From Rhodospirillaceae bacterium SYSU D60007 (lineage in GTDB: Bacteria > Pseudomonadota > Alphaproteobacteria > Reyranellales > Reyranellaceae), in NCBI GenBank assembly GCA_003574685.1, contig QOCQ01000021.1, positions 45,375 to 109,374 of the forward strand: DNA of 64,000 bases, written 5' to 3'. The notes under the pieces were generated by a model that was given only the letters and a program-made list of their open reading frames with translations, did no database searches and was not told the origin of the DNA. Of this stretch, positions 34,001-42,022 are shown one piece after another. The translations under genes and the position numbers were made by a program. The stretch's first letter is position 1. The number at the start of each line of letters is the position of its first letter.

Positions 34001-35849
34001 CAAGACGCGCCTGCTGGCCGCCTTCGATCACCGTCACATCTTCATCGATCCTGATCCTGATCCGGCTGCGAGTTTCGCCGAACGCAAGCGGCTGTTCGAG
34101 CTGCCGCGTTCGTCATGGGCCGACTACGATCGCAAGCTGCTGTCGGGCGGCGGCTTCGTGGTCGAGCGCGCGGCGAAGTCGGTGTCGGTCACCCCCGAGG
34201 CGCGCGCTGCGCTTGCGATAGAGGCCGACCATCTGACGCCCGCCGAGTTGATGCGCGCCATCCTGAAGGCGCCGGTCGATCTGCTGTATTTCGGCGGCAT
34301 CGGTAACTACGTGAAGGCCTCCGGCGAATCGCAGGCTGATGCCGGCGACAAGGCCAACGACTCGCTGCGCATCGACGGGCGCGACATCCGTGCCCGCGTC
34401 GTGGGCGAGGGCGCCAATCTGGGCGTCACCCAGCGCGGCCGCATCGAGGCGGCACAAGCCGGCGTCAGGATCAATACAGACGCGCTGGACAATTCCGCTG
34501 GCGTGGACACATCGGACCACGAGGTCAACATCAAGATCGCGCTGGGTGAAGCGGTGCGCCGCCAGGCCCTGGGCATGGAGGCGCGCGACCGTCTGCTGGC
34601 GTCAATGACTGACGAAGTCGCCGCGCTGGTGCTGCGTGACAACTACCAGCAGACGCAGGCGATCAGCGTGGCCTCGGCGCAGGCCATGGCCCTGCACGAA
34701 CGTCATGCGCGCATGATGCGGGCGCTGGACCGCATCGGCCGGCTTGACCGCGCCGTCGAGTTTCTGCCCGACAACGACGCGATGAAGCGGCGCGCCGCAG
34801 CCGGCCAGCCATTGACGCGTCCCGAACTGTGCGTGCTGCTGGCCTACGGCAAGATCGTGGTCAATGACGAGATCCTGGCGTCCGACCTGCCCGACGATCC
34901 GCTGCTGGAAGGCGAGCTGCTGCGCTACTTCCCGCTGGCGATGCGCGAGGGCTTTTCCGACTCGATCCGCCGTCACCGGCTGCGGCGCGAGATCGTCGCG
35001 CTGCAGGTCACCAACTCGATGGTGAACCGCGTCGGCAGCACCTTCGTCCACGATATCCGCGAGCGCACCGGCGCCTCGACCGCCGACATTGCGCGCTGCT
35101 TTGCCGTGATCCGCGACAGTTTCCTGCTGCGCGACTTGTGGGCCGAGATCGAGTCGCTGGACGATCAGCTCGTAGCGCCGGCGCAGATTGCCATGATGAT
35201 CGCCACCCAGCGCCTGATCGAACGCGGCACGCTCTGGGCGCTGCGCGCGCTGCCGCGGCCGGTCGAGCTGACGCGCGCCGTCGATGCGCTGCGGCCGGCC
35301 GTGGCCATGCTGGCGGTCGAGCTGGAGTCGCTGCTGCCGCAAGGCGAACGCGGCGCCATCGCCGAGCGCGCCAGCACCTTTGTGCAGGCGGGCGTGCCCG
35401 AAGTGCTGGCGCGCCGCGTCGCGGCCCTCGATACGCTGGCCGCCTCGGGCGACATCGCGGCCCTTGCGGCCATCGGGCGCGTGCCTGTCACGGATTCCGC
35501 GCGTCTCTATTTTGAGCTGGGCGCGCGGCTGGGCTTCGAGTGGCTGCGCGCCGCGGCGGACCGGCTGCCGCGGGAGACCCACTGGCACATGATGGCCAGC
35601 AACGCCGTCATGGACGATCTTGCGACCGTTCAGCGTGGGCTGGCCGCCTCGGCGCTGGCGGGAGCGCCGGTGGGCGCAGCAGCCGGCGCTATCGACGTCG
35701 AGGGGCTGATCGACTCGTGGAGCGCGCCGCGCCGCGAGGCACTGGATCGGGTCGAGCGGGTCATCCTTGATCTCAAATCGCAGCCCACGCTCGATCTCGC
35801 GATGCTGACCGTCGCCGCCAACGAGTTGCGCGGCCTGACGACGGCATAG
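31002..35849 (+). CDS. gdh: NAD-specific glutamate dehydrogenase, large (GDH-180) type
   Basis: The 1615-residue enzyme deaminates glutamate to 2-oxoglutarate with NAD+. Long N-terminal regulatory regions (FLVDSVRMELVRRELAVHL and YHTSPREIPLLRRKVEAI) precede the catalytic core at about 730-1220. The core contains RGGIRWSDRREDFRTEIL, NAVIVPVGSKGGFYVKRPP, GTATFSDIANQ, TAVGVGDMSGDVFGNGLL and the nucleotide-binding VVGEGANLGVTQRGRIEAA. A helical C-terminal domain ends at NELRGLTTA. Length and motif order match the bacterial GDH-180 family. The ATG at 31002 follows GGGAGGGAGC; the frame is open upstream but without start signals. Confidence 0.96.
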   Translation: MDVRTAGGETLNSRLAAVVEAARAGGDAAARFAHRLYEGLAPEDIAAVPAADRAVQARVLFEFIRQRTGEGPKLRIYDPVLAEHGYSGRHTVIEMVNDDMPFLVDSVRMELVRRELAVHLMAHPVMPVARDADGTVKDFGGPARGSPRESVMRIEIDRVGDAAARQDLEEALRRALGEVRLAVTDWFAMRQAALDAVGELAMASGRVPAQKAALEEAATFLRWAAENHYTFIGFRRFKYGGKRGRASYDIVPGSGLGIMRSDEERLFDPHPQGRAALASFAASNEPVLVLKSDRPSRVHRAGTMDVIAVKSYDAKGKATGERRFAGLFTSSAYHTSPREIPLLRRKVEAIIDRAGYDPSSHDGKALLNILETHPRDELFQADEDTLFATATAVLQLQERQRVRLFVRPDAAGRFVSCLVYAPRETYDSDLRKRFASILQRAYDAAVEHFSVTVGDESVLARVLFTLRLKDPMARLPDPDAIERELAEAARTWNDRLKDALVERHGEVDGLSLARRLAGAFPIAYRENFDGAAAARDLALAQAIQGGVPLGIDLYRRAEQGQHQMGLKLARAHQPIPLSDILPPLEAMGLRVMTETPYRLSLPDGAVWLHDFTLQTADGRAVDVEVERSGFAETLGAVWTGDMESDGFNRLVLGADIEPRDVVALRAYAKFLRQAGFPFSQDYMERALAAHIGIAADLAALFRARLDPALGPPDAPQRLERIEKARAAIGAALEQVASLDEDRILRRFLNAIECTLRTNFWQAGADGRPKPYVSFKLDSRRLEELPLPRPMVEIFVYSPRVEGVHLRGGPVARGGIRWSDRREDFRTEILNLMKAQMVKNAVIVPVGSKGGFYVKRPPAGGTREQVQVEGIECYKTLIRGMLDITDNLAPDGRVVPPDHVLRHDADDPYLVVAADKGTATFSDIANQVSAEYGFWLDDAFASGGSAGYDHKKMGITARGAWESVRRHFRELGLDTQVTPFTAVGVGDMSGDVFGNGLLRSDKTRLLAAFDHRHIFIDPDPDPAASFAERKRLFELPRSSWADYDRKLLSGGGFVVERAAKSVSVTPEARAALAIEADHLTPAELMRAILKAPVDLLYFGGIGNYVKASGESQADAGDKANDSLRIDGRDIRARVVGEGANLGVTQRGRIEAAQAGVRINTDALDNSAGVDTSDHEVNIKIALGEAVRRQALGMEARDRLLASMTDEVAALVLRDNYQQTQAISVASAQAMALHERHARMMRALDRIGRLDRAVEFLPDNDAMKRRAAAGQPLTRPELCVLLAYGKIVVNDEILASDLPDDPLLEGELLRYFPLAMREGFSDSIRRHRLRREIVALQVTNSMVNRVGSTFVHDIRERTGASTADIARCFAVIRDSFLLRDLWAEIESLDDQLVAPAQIAMMIATQRLIERGTLWALRALPRPVELTRAVDALRPAVAMLAVELESLLPQGERGAIAERASTFVQAGVPEVLARRVAALDTLAASGDIAALAAIGRVPVTDSARLYFELGARLGFEWLRAAADRLPRETHWHMMASNAVMDDLATVQRGLAASALAGAPVGAAAGAIDVEGLIDSWSAPRREALDRVERVILDLKSQPTLDLAMLTVAANELRGLTTA

Positions 35850-35995
35850 CGGCCTGCTGCATGAGCGTCATGCGAATTGTGCGGAGCCATGCGCGAACAT
35901 TTGCAGTGCCTGTGTGAGCTCCAACGCTAAACGCCTGTCATTAATCGGAAAACGCCCAAGCACTTGAATTGTATGTATTTTTCGGGGCCTGAGGG

Positions 35996-36013
35996 TGTGA
36001 CCAAAATATCACA
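35996..36013. promoter_or_regulatory. TGTGA-N8-TCACA dyad upstream of candidate RNA
   Basis: TGTGA (35996-36000) and TCACA (36009-36013) form an inverted repeat with an A+T-rich centre, resembling a Crp-type site but with eight instead of six spacer bases. It lies about 40 bases before the structured candidate RNA. Function is uncertain. Confidence 0.35.
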
Positions 36014-36039
36014 GTTTCGCCCCATTTGGGTCTAGCGCC

Positions 36040-36167
36040 GGCCGCCAGTTGCTCCTACGTAGGGGCTGTATCTCCCCCGAACGTGGTTCCCCCAAGCCAC
36101 GTTCAGCCTCGCAAGAGGCTCTGGCCGCCGTTCCATCCTCCCCCCGGAACGGCGGCCTTTTTCTTTT
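36040..36167 (+). ncRNA. Candidate small RNA or leader with four hairpins and intrinsic terminator
   Basis: Between GDH and ccmA lies a chain of hairpins with no open frame. They are: the palindrome CCTACGTAGG (36054-36063); a perfect 8-bp stem GAACGTGG/CCACGTTC (36079-36104) with a loop containing CCCCC; GCCTC-gcaa-GAGGC (36106-36119) with a GNRA-type loop; and a 12-bp terminator stem (36123-36157) with loop ATCCTCCCCCC and a T-rich tail. Two loops and the linker TCTCCCCC could pair with Shine-Dalgarno sequences, as in several alphaproteobacterial trans-acting small RNAs. The 5' end is a guess. It could instead be a ccm leader with attenuation. Confidence 0.5.
36123..36167 (+). terminator. 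Rho-independent terminator
   Basis: The stem GGCCGCCGTTCC (36123-36134) pairs perfectly with GGAACGGCGGCC (36146-36157) around an 11-base C-rich loop, followed by TTTTTCTTTT. It ends 51 bases before ccmA. It would end transcription from the candidate RNA or from GDH. Confidence 0.9.
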
Positions 36168-36218
36168 CCGGCACGCCGGGCAGCAGGCCGGCGAACGAGG
36201 CGTGCTATGTAGTGGCCG

Positions 36219-36893
36219 ATGTCACTGCTTTCGGCCCGATCGCTTGCCTGCCGCCGCGGGGGGCGGTTGGTATTTGATGATCTCGGGTTTGATGTGGAGG
36301 CGGGCGAGGCGCTGCTGCTGACCGGGCCCAACGGTGTCGGCAAGTCGACGCTGCTGCGGGTGCTGGCGCTGCTGACGCCGTGGCTGCGCGGCGTTCTCGC
36401 GTGGGCCGGCAAGCCGGTGCGCGACGATGTCGATGCGTGGCGGGCGCGGTTCGCGTGGCTGGGCCATGCCGACGCGGTGAAGGGCGATTTCACAGTCCGC
36501 GAGACGCTGGAGTCGGCGCACATGCTGCGTACCGGCCAGCAGCCCGGGCGCGATGCATGGCAAGCTGCCGTGGACCGTCTGGGCCTCGCCGTACTGCTCG
36601 ACCGTCCAGGACGCTACCTCTCCGCCGGCCAGCGCCGCCGCGTGGCCTTGGCGCGCGTCCTTCTGAGCGGCGCGACGGTCTGGCTGCTCGATGAGCCGGC
36701 CGCCGGACTGGACGAGGCGTCGCGACACGCGCTGGAGGCGGCCATCGCGGACCATCTCGCAAGGGGCGGCGTCGCGGTCGTGGCGACGCATGGCGACATC
36801 GCCTTGCCGGGTGCGCGCACCCTTGATGTCCGGCAATTCGTGCCTGATCCCCGTGCCGGTGCTGAGGCATGGGGCATGAGCGGGGTGCCGTGA
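36219..36893 (+). CDS. ccmA: Cytochrome c maturation ABC ATPase CcmA
   Basis: The 224-residue ATPase has Walker A TGPNGVGKSTLL (about 35-46), the Q-loop-like region before ARFAWLGHADAVKG, the signature LSAGQRRRVALAR and Walker B VWLLDEPAAGLD. With CcmB it powers release of holo-CcmE from CcmC in system I haem attachment. It is the first gene of a contiguous ccmABCDEFGHI operon. Its TGA overlaps the GTG start of ccmB. Confidence 0.95.
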   Translation: MSLLSARSLACRRGGRLVFDDLGFDVEAGEALLLTGPNGVGKSTLLRVLALLTPWLRGVLAWAGKPVRDDVDAWRARFAWLGHADAVKGDFTVRETLESAHMLRTGQQPGRDAWQAAVDRLGLAVLLDRPGRYLSAGQRRRVALARVLLSGATVWLLDEPAAGLDEASRHALEAAIADHLARGGVAVVATHGDIALPGARTLDVRQFVPDPRAGAEAWGMSGVP

Positions 36894-37555
36894 GCCGCTT
36901 CACGGCGATCGTGCTGCGCGATCTGCGGCTGGTCTGGCGCCGGCCGGGGGATGCCGCCGTCGTGCTGGCCTTCTTCGTGCTGGCGGCCAGCCTGTTTCCG
37001 CTGGGCGTCGGCCCCGCGCTGGAGACGCTGGCCCGTATCGCGCCGGGCGTGCTGTGGGTGGCGGCGCTGTTCGCGGCCATGTTGTCGCTGGAGCGGCTGT
37101 TCGCCGAGGATTTCGCCGACGGCTCGCTGGAACACCTGGCACTGGCGCCGCTGCCGCTGGAGCTCATGGTGCTGGCCAAGTGCCTGGCGCACTGGATGGT
37201 GACCGGCTTGCCGCTCGCGGTCCTGTCGCCGGCGCTGGGCCTGCTGTTCGGGCTGGATGGCCTCTCGATCGCCGTCCTTGCCGGATCGTTGCTGCTGGGC
37301 GCACCCAGCCTGTCGCTGCTGGGCGGCCTGGGGGCCGCGCTGACGCTGGGTGCACGGCGGGGCGGCGCGCTATTGGCCCTGCTGGTGTTGCCGCTGGCCG
37401 TGCCGGTGCTGATCTTCGGCGTGGGCGCTGTCGAGGCCCTCAAGGCCGGCGACGGGGTCATGTCGCACTTCGCCCTGCTGGGCGCCTTCCTGGCCGGGGC
37501 GCTGGCGATCACCCCTTGGGCAATGGCCGCGGCCCTGCGACAGGCGCTAGAGTGA
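36890..37555 (+). CDS. ccmB: Cytochrome c maturation membrane protein CcmB
   Basis: The 221-residue protein has six hydrophobic segments and the family opening FTAIVLRDLRLVWRRPGD, then LARIAPGVLWVAALFAAMLSLERLFAEDFADGSLEHL (read as LARIAPGVLWVAALFAAML and SLERLFAEDFADGSLEHL). It forms the membrane part of the CcmAB complex. The GTG start at 36890 overlaps the ccmA stop (GTGA) and gives the usual length. ccmC begins six bases after its stop. Confidence 0.94.
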   Translation: MSRFTAIVLRDLRLVWRRPGDAAVVLAFFVLAASLFPLGVGPALETLARIAPGVLWVAALFAAMLSLERLFAEDFADGSLEHLALAPLPLELMVLAKCLAHWMVTGLPLAVLSPALGLLFGLDGLSIAVLAGSLLLGAPSLSLLGGLGAALTLGARRGGALLALLVLPLAVPVLIFGVGAVEALKAGDGVMSHFALLGAFLAGALAITPWAMAAALRQALE

Positions 37556-37561
37556 AGAGCC

Positions 37562-38284
37562 ATGGCATCGATGCATTTCCTCGCCAACCCCGCGCGCTTC
37601 CAGCGCTTCAGCGCCCGCGTGCTGCCGTGGCTGGGCGCGCTGACGGCGGGACTATGGCTGGCCGGCCTCTACCTCGCCCTGTTCGTCGCCCCGCCCGACT
37701 ACCAGCAGGGCGAAACCGTGCGCATCATGTTCGTGCACGTGCCGGCGGCGTGGTGGTCGATGGCGGGCTACGCCCTGCTGGCGGCGCTGGGCGCGGCGCT
37801 CCTGGTCTGGCGCCATCCGCTGGCGGCGCTGATGGCGCGTGCCGCCGCCCCGGTGGGGGCAGCCTATGCGCTGGTCTGTCTGGTCAGCGGCTCGTTCTGG
37901 GGGCGGCCGATGTGGGGCACGTGGTGGGTCTGGGACGCGCGGCTCACCTCGATGCTGCTGCTGTTCTTCCTCTATCTCGGCCATATCGCGCTGTCCCGCT
38001 CCTTCGATGATTCCGAACGCGGCGATCGTGCAGCCGCCGTGCTGGCACTTGTCGGCGTGATCAACCTGCCGGTGATCAAGTTCTCGGTCGACTGGTGGAA
38101 CACGCTCCACCAGCCGGCCTCGGTGATGAAGCTGGACGGCCCCGCGATCCACCCCTCGATCCTGACGCCGCTGCTGGTGATGGCGGCGGCGTCCTTTGCC
38201 CTGTTCGTCCTGCTGGTGCTGCTGCGCACCGAGACGGAGATCGGCCGCCGTCGGCTGGAGACGGCTGCCATGGGCGCGCGCTAG
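37562..38284 (+). CDS. ccmC: Haem-handling protein CcmC
   Basis: The 240-residue, six-helix protein contains the periplasmic tryptophan-rich WWD motif in MWGTWWVWDARLTSMLL and flanking His residues (MFVHVPAAWWSM; WWNTLHQPASV). CcmC loads haem onto CcmE in the periplasm. The motif spacing is standard for CcmC rather than CcmF. Confidence 0.96.
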   Translation: MASMHFLANPARFQRFSARVLPWLGALTAGLWLAGLYLALFVAPPDYQQGETVRIMFVHVPAAWWSMAGYALLAALGAALLVWRHPLAALMARAAAPVGAAYALVCLVSGSFWGRPMWGTWWVWDARLTSMLLLFFLYLGHIALSRSFDDSERGDRAAAVLALVGVINLPVIKFSVDWWNTLHQPASVMKLDGPAIHPSILTPLLVMAAASFALFVLLVLLRTETEIGRRRLETAAMGAR

Positions 38285-38355
38285 CGCTTTGCTGCGATTC
38301 GTCGCCGCGACAGGCGGGCCTGCACCCCCTATATAGGCGGGCGGAGGTTCGGCGA

Positions 38356-38526
38356 ATGGGCGGTTTCCTGTCGATGGGCGGCCACGGCGCCTATATCTGG
38401 CCGGCCTATGCTGTCGCGGTGCTGGCCCTGGGCGGGTTGCTGCTGGCCTCGCTGCGCGCCCGCGGCAAGGTGCGGCGCGAGCTTGAGGCCCGCGGGCTCG
38501 ACCGCCGCACCCGCGAGCGCGGCTGA
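38356..38526 (+). CDS. ccmD: Haem exporter accessory protein CcmD
   Basis: The 56-residue protein has a short N-terminus MGGFLSMGGHGAYIWPAYAV, one membrane helix and a charged tail (RARGKVRRELEARG). The GGHGxYIWPAY segment is typical of CcmD, which stabilises CcmC-CcmE. The ATG at 38356 lies within a longer open frame that has no sign of coding upstream. Confidence 0.92.
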   Translation: MGGFLSMGGHGAYIWPAYAVAVLALGGLLLASLRARGKVRRELEARGLDRRTRERG

Positions 38527-38545
38527 CACTGGAAACCGATCGGCA

Positions 38546-39010
38546 ATGACCCCCAAACGCAAACGGCTGTGGCTGCTGGCAGGCTCGATGGGCGCGCTGG
38601 CTGTGGCGGTGGCGCTGGTGCTGGCCGCGCTGGACGACAATCTCGTGTTCTTCTATTCGCCCAGCCAGATCGCCGAAAAGGCGCCGCCCGCCGACAAGCG
38701 CTTGCGCATTGGCGGGCTGGTGGCGCCAGGCAGCGTCGTGAAGAGCCCTGACGGGCTGGTGACCACCTTCGACGTGACCGACACGAAGCATACGCTGAAG
38801 GTGAGCTACCGCGGCGTGCTGCCGGACCTGTTCCGCGAGGGCCAGGGCGTCGTGGCCGAAGGCATGCTGGGCACTGACGGCGTGTTCGCGGCGCGCGAAG
38901 TGCTGGCCAAGCACGACGAGAACTACATGCCGCCGGAAGTGGCCGACGCGCTCAAGAGGGCCGGCCACTGGAAGGACGGCGCGGGGCCGCCGGCCGCCGG
39001 CAGGAAATGA
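38546..39010 (+). CDS. ccmE: Haem chaperone CcmE
   Basis: The 154-residue protein has an N-terminal membrane anchor and a periplasmic OB-fold. It contains FFYSPSQIAEK, RIGGLVAPGSV, the haem-binding His123 in VLAKHDENYMPPEV with the conserved Tyr127, and a flexible tail. The His forms a covalent bond to haem before transfer to CcmF. It is the classical HxxxY type, not the CxxxY variant. Confidence 0.96.
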   Translation: MTPKRKRLWLLAGSMGALAVAVALVLAALDDNLVFFYSPSQIAEKAPPADKRLRIGGLVAPGSVVKSPDGLVTTFDVTDTKHTLKVSYRGVLPDLFREGQGVVAEGMLGTDGVFAAREVLAKHDENYMPPEVADALKRAGHWKDGAGPPAAGRK

Positions 39011-39023
39011 CGGACGCCGCCGC

Positions 39024-41003
39024 ATGAGTCCCGAACTCGGCCACTACGCGCTGGTGCTGGCGCTGTGCGTTGCCGCAGCGCAGGGCACGCTGCCGCTGCT
39101 GGGCGCGCGGCGCGGCGATGCCGGCATGATGGAGCTGGGACGCACGGCGGCGCTGGCGCAATGCGCGCTGGTGGCGCTGGCCTTCGCGGCGCTGGTGCAG
39201 GCCTATGTCGTGTCGGACTTCTCCGTCGCCAATGTCGCGCGCAACAGCCACACGGCGAAGCCGCTGCTCTACAAGATCACCGGCACGTGGGGAAACCACG
39301 AGGGCTCGATGCTGCTGTGGGCGCTGATCCTGGCGCTGTTCGGCGCCGGCGTCGCGGCCTTCAGCGGCAACCTGCCGGCGACCCTGCGCGCGCGCGTGCT
39401 GGGCATCCAGGGCCTGATCGGGCTGGGGTTTCTCGCCTTCATCCTGTTCACGTCCAATCCGTTCGAGCGGCTCGATCCGCCGCCCATCGACGGCGATGAC
39501 CTCAATCCGCTGCTGCAGGATCCCGGCCTCGCCTTCCACCCGCCGTTGCTGTACCTCGGCTATGTCGGCTTTTCGGTCACCTTCAGCTTCGCCATCGCCG
39601 CCCTGATCGAGGGGCGCGTGGATGCCGCCTGGGCCCGCTGGGTGCGGCCATGGACACTGGCCTCGTGGTGTTTCCTCACTCTGGGCATCGCGCTCGGCTC
39701 GTGGTGGGCCTATTACGAGCTGGGCTGGGGCGGCTTCTGGTTCTGGGATCCGGTCGAGAACGCCTCGTTCATGCCGTGGCTGCTGGGCACGGCGCTCTTG
39801 CATTCGGCGGTCGTCACCGAGAAGCGCGACGCGCTCAAGAGCTGGACGCTGCTGCTGGCGATCCTCGCCTTCTCGCTGTCACTGCTGGGCACCTTCCTGG
39901 TGCGCTCCGGCGTGCTGACGTCAGTGCATGCATTCGCGCAGGATCCCGCGCGCGGCATGTTCATCCTGGCGTTCCTGATCGTGGTGACGGGCGGCGGGCT
40001 TACGCTCTACGCCTGGCGCGCGCCGCGGCTGGGCAGCGGCGGGCTGTTCGCGCCACTGAGCCGCGAGGGCGGGCTGGTGTTCAACAACCTGCTGCTGGCG
40101 ACGCTGACGCTCACCGTCTTTCTCGGAACGCTCTATCCGCTGGCTCTGGATTCGCTGGGCGGCGGCCGGGTTTCGGTTGGCCCGCCCTTCTATGCCGCCA
40201 CCTTCATTCCGTTGGCGCTGCCGCTGCTGGCGGCGGTGCCGGTCGGGCCCTTCCTGGCGTGGAAGCGCGGCGATCTCGGGCTGGCGCTGAAGCAACTGCG
40301 TGCCGTCGGCGCCCTCGCACTGCTGGCCGGCATCGCGACGCTGTTCATTGCCGAGCGCTCGGTTGTGCTGGCGGCCTGCGGGATTGCCGTCGCGGTCTGG
40401 CTCATTCTGGGGGCGCTGCGCGAGCTGGCCCGCCGCATCCAGCTTTTCGCCGTTCCGCCGGGCGACTCGCTGCGCCGTCTTGTCGGCCTGCCGCGTGCCG
40501 CGATGGGCATGACGATCGCGCACGCGGGTCTGGGTCTGACCGTGCTGGGCATCACCGGCGTGTCGGTCTGGCAGACTGAAACCATCGTGGCGATGAAGCC
40601 CGATACGCCAGTTGCGCACGCCGGCTACGCCGTCACCCTCGAAGGCGTGCAGACGCTGCGTGGGCCCAACTACATCGTCGAGCGCGGCAGGCTCGTCTAT
40701 CGCCGCGACGGCGCGGTGGTGACCACGCTGGAACCGGAGCGCCGCCTCTATACCGTGCAGCGCCGCGCAACCACCGAGGCGGCGATCCGCACCACGGTCT
40801 TCGCTGATCTCTACGCCACGCTGGGCGAGTCGGACGGCCAGGGCGGCTGGACGGTGCGGCTCTACCACAACCCGTTGGCGCCCTGGATCTGGCTGGGCGC
40901 GTCGATCGCAGCGCTGGGCGGCTTTGTCTCGCTGAGCGATCGCCGCCTGCGTATCGGCGCGCCGCGGCGTACGCGCACCGCCGCGGCACAGCCGGCGGAG
41001 TGA
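39024..41003 (+). CDS. ccmF: Cytochrome c haem lyase subunit CcmF
   Basis: The 659-residue multi-spanning protein has the WWD motif WGGFWFWDPVENASFMPW (about residues 235-252), the preceding NPFERLDPPPIDGDDLNPLLQD, and HPPLLYLGYVGFSV. It attaches haem to apocytochrome with CcmH and CcmI. Length and order fit the family. The stop is three bases from the ccmG start. Confidence 0.96.
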   Translation: MSPELGHYALVLALCVAAAQGTLPLLGARRGDAGMMELGRTAALAQCALVALAFAALVQAYVVSDFSVANVARNSHTAKPLLYKITGTWGNHEGSMLLWALILALFGAGVAAFSGNLPATLRARVLGIQGLIGLGFLAFILFTSNPFERLDPPPIDGDDLNPLLQDPGLAFHPPLLYLGYVGFSVTFSFAIAALIEGRVDAAWARWVRPWTLASWCFLTLGIALGSWWAYYELGWGGFWFWDPVENASFMPWLLGTALLHSAVVTEKRDALKSWTLLLAILAFSLSLLGTFLVRSGVLTSVHAFAQDPARGMFILAFLIVVTGGGLTLYAWRAPRLGSGGLFAPLSREGGLVFNNLLLATLTLTVFLGTLYPLALDSLGGGRVSVGPPFYAATFIPLALPLLAAVPVGPFLAWKRGDLGLALKQLRAVGALALLAGIATLFIAERSVVLAACGIAVAVWLILGALRELARRIQLFAVPPGDSLRRLVGLPRAAMGMTIAHAGLGLTVLGITGVSVWQTETIVAMKPDTPVAHAGYAVTLEGVQTLRGPNYIVERGRLVYRRDGAVVTTLEPERRLYTVQRRATTEAAIRTTVFADLYATLGESDGQGGWTVRLYHNPLAPWIWLGASIAALGGFVSLSDRRLRIGAPRRTRTAAAQPAE

Positions 41004-41006
41004 GCC

Positions 41007-41543
41007 ATGTCCAACCGCTGGCTCTTCGTGCTGCCGCTGCTGATGCTCGTCATCATGGCGGGCTTCTTCGCCTATGCGCTGACGCAAAACCGCAATCCCG
41101 GCGATATCGGCGCGCCGCTGGTCGGGCACAAGGCGCCGGTGATCGAACTGGCGCCGCTGCACGAGGGCGGGGCGCGGCTCACCAGCAGCGACTGGCAAGG
41201 CAAGGTCACCGTGGTGAACTTCTTCGCCTCGTGGTGCGCGCCGTGCCTGGTCGAGCACCCCCTCTTCCTGCGCCTCAAGAGCGAGGGTGTGCGCCTGCAC
41301 GGCATCAACTACCGCAACAAGCCCGAGGAGGCGAAGGCCTGGCTGGCCCGGCTGGGCGATCCCTACGAGCGCATCGGCGTCGATCCCGAGGGCAAGGCCG
41401 GTGTCGAGTTCGGCATCAGCGGCGTGCCCGAGACTCTGGTGATCGACAGGGCCGGCATCGTGCGCCTGCATCTGCGCCGGCCGATCACGGCCGATGACGT
41501 GAACGGCACCATCCTGCCCATGGTCCGGGAATTGTCGAAGTGA
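41007..41543 (+). CDS. ccmG: Periplasmic thioredoxin-like CcmG/DsbE
   Basis: The 178-residue membrane-anchored thioredoxin has WCAPC in NFFASWCAPCLVEHP, the GVRLHGINYRNKPEEAK insertion typical of CcmG and the cis-Pro in ISGVPETLVID. It keeps apocytochrome Cys reduced for haem attachment. Its last codons overlap the GTG start of ccmH. Confidence 0.95.
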   Translation: MSNRWLFVLPLLMLVIMAGFFAYALTQNRNPGDIGAPLVGHKAPVIELAPLHEGGARLTSSDWQGKVTVVNFFASWCAPCLVEHPLFLRLKSEGVRLHGINYRNKPEEAKAWLARLGDPYERIGVDPEGKAGVEFGISGVPETLVIDRAGIVRLHLRRPITADDVNGTILPMVRELSK

Positions 41544-42022
41544 AGGTATTGGCTGCCCTGGCCTTGCTGCTGGCGCTCATCGCGCCGGCCCATGCCGTTG
41601 ATCCGGACGAGATGCTGGCCGACCGCGCGCTGGAGGCGCGTGCGCGTGCGATCTCGGCGGAGGTGCGCTGCGTCGTCTGCCAGAACCAGTCGATTGACGA
41701 TTCGAATGCCGAGATCGCGCGCGACATGCGGCGCGCCATCCGCGAACGCCTGACACAGGGCGACAGTGATGCGGAGGTGGTGGCGTTCCTGCGGGCACGC
41801 TACGGCGATTACGTGCTCCTGCGGCCGCCGTTCGACTGGCGCACCGGGCTGTTGTGGCTGGGACCGCCGCTGGTGCTGGCGCTGGCCGGCTTCGCCCTCT
41901 GGCGCCGCAGCCGGCAGACACGCCTGGCGCGGACAGGTACTCCGGCTGCGGCAGAGCTCTCGGCGGCGGAACGCGCCCGGCTCGACAGCTTGCTGGGCGA
42001 TGACCGCGAGGCGCCGCGATGA
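41540..42022 (+). CDS. ccmH: Cytochrome c maturation protein CcmH
   Basis: The 160-residue protein has a signal sequence, the redox motif VRCVVCQNQSIDDSNAEIA (RCxxCQ, about residues 36-54), the FLRARYGDYVLLRPP segment and a C-terminal membrane helix. It holds the apocytochrome CxxCH by thiol exchange. This is the short CcmH type; the TPR part is the separate ccmI gene, whose start overlaps it by four bases. Confidence 0.95.
   Translation: MKVLAALALLLALIAPAHAVDPDEMLADRALEARARAISAEVRCVVCQNQSIDDSNAEIARDMRRAIRERLTQGDSDAEVVAFLRARYGDYVLLRPPFDWRTGLLWLGPPLVLALAGFALWRRSRQTRLARTGTPAAAELSAAERARLDSLLGDDREAPR

Noticed and set aside
31002..35849. Long open frames on the opposite strand of the GDH gene, for example 30798-32717
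   Set aside because: They mirror the codon pattern of the GDH gene, have no ribosome binding sites and translate to low-complexity Arg/Gln/His-rich sequence, as expected for shadows in GC-rich DNA.
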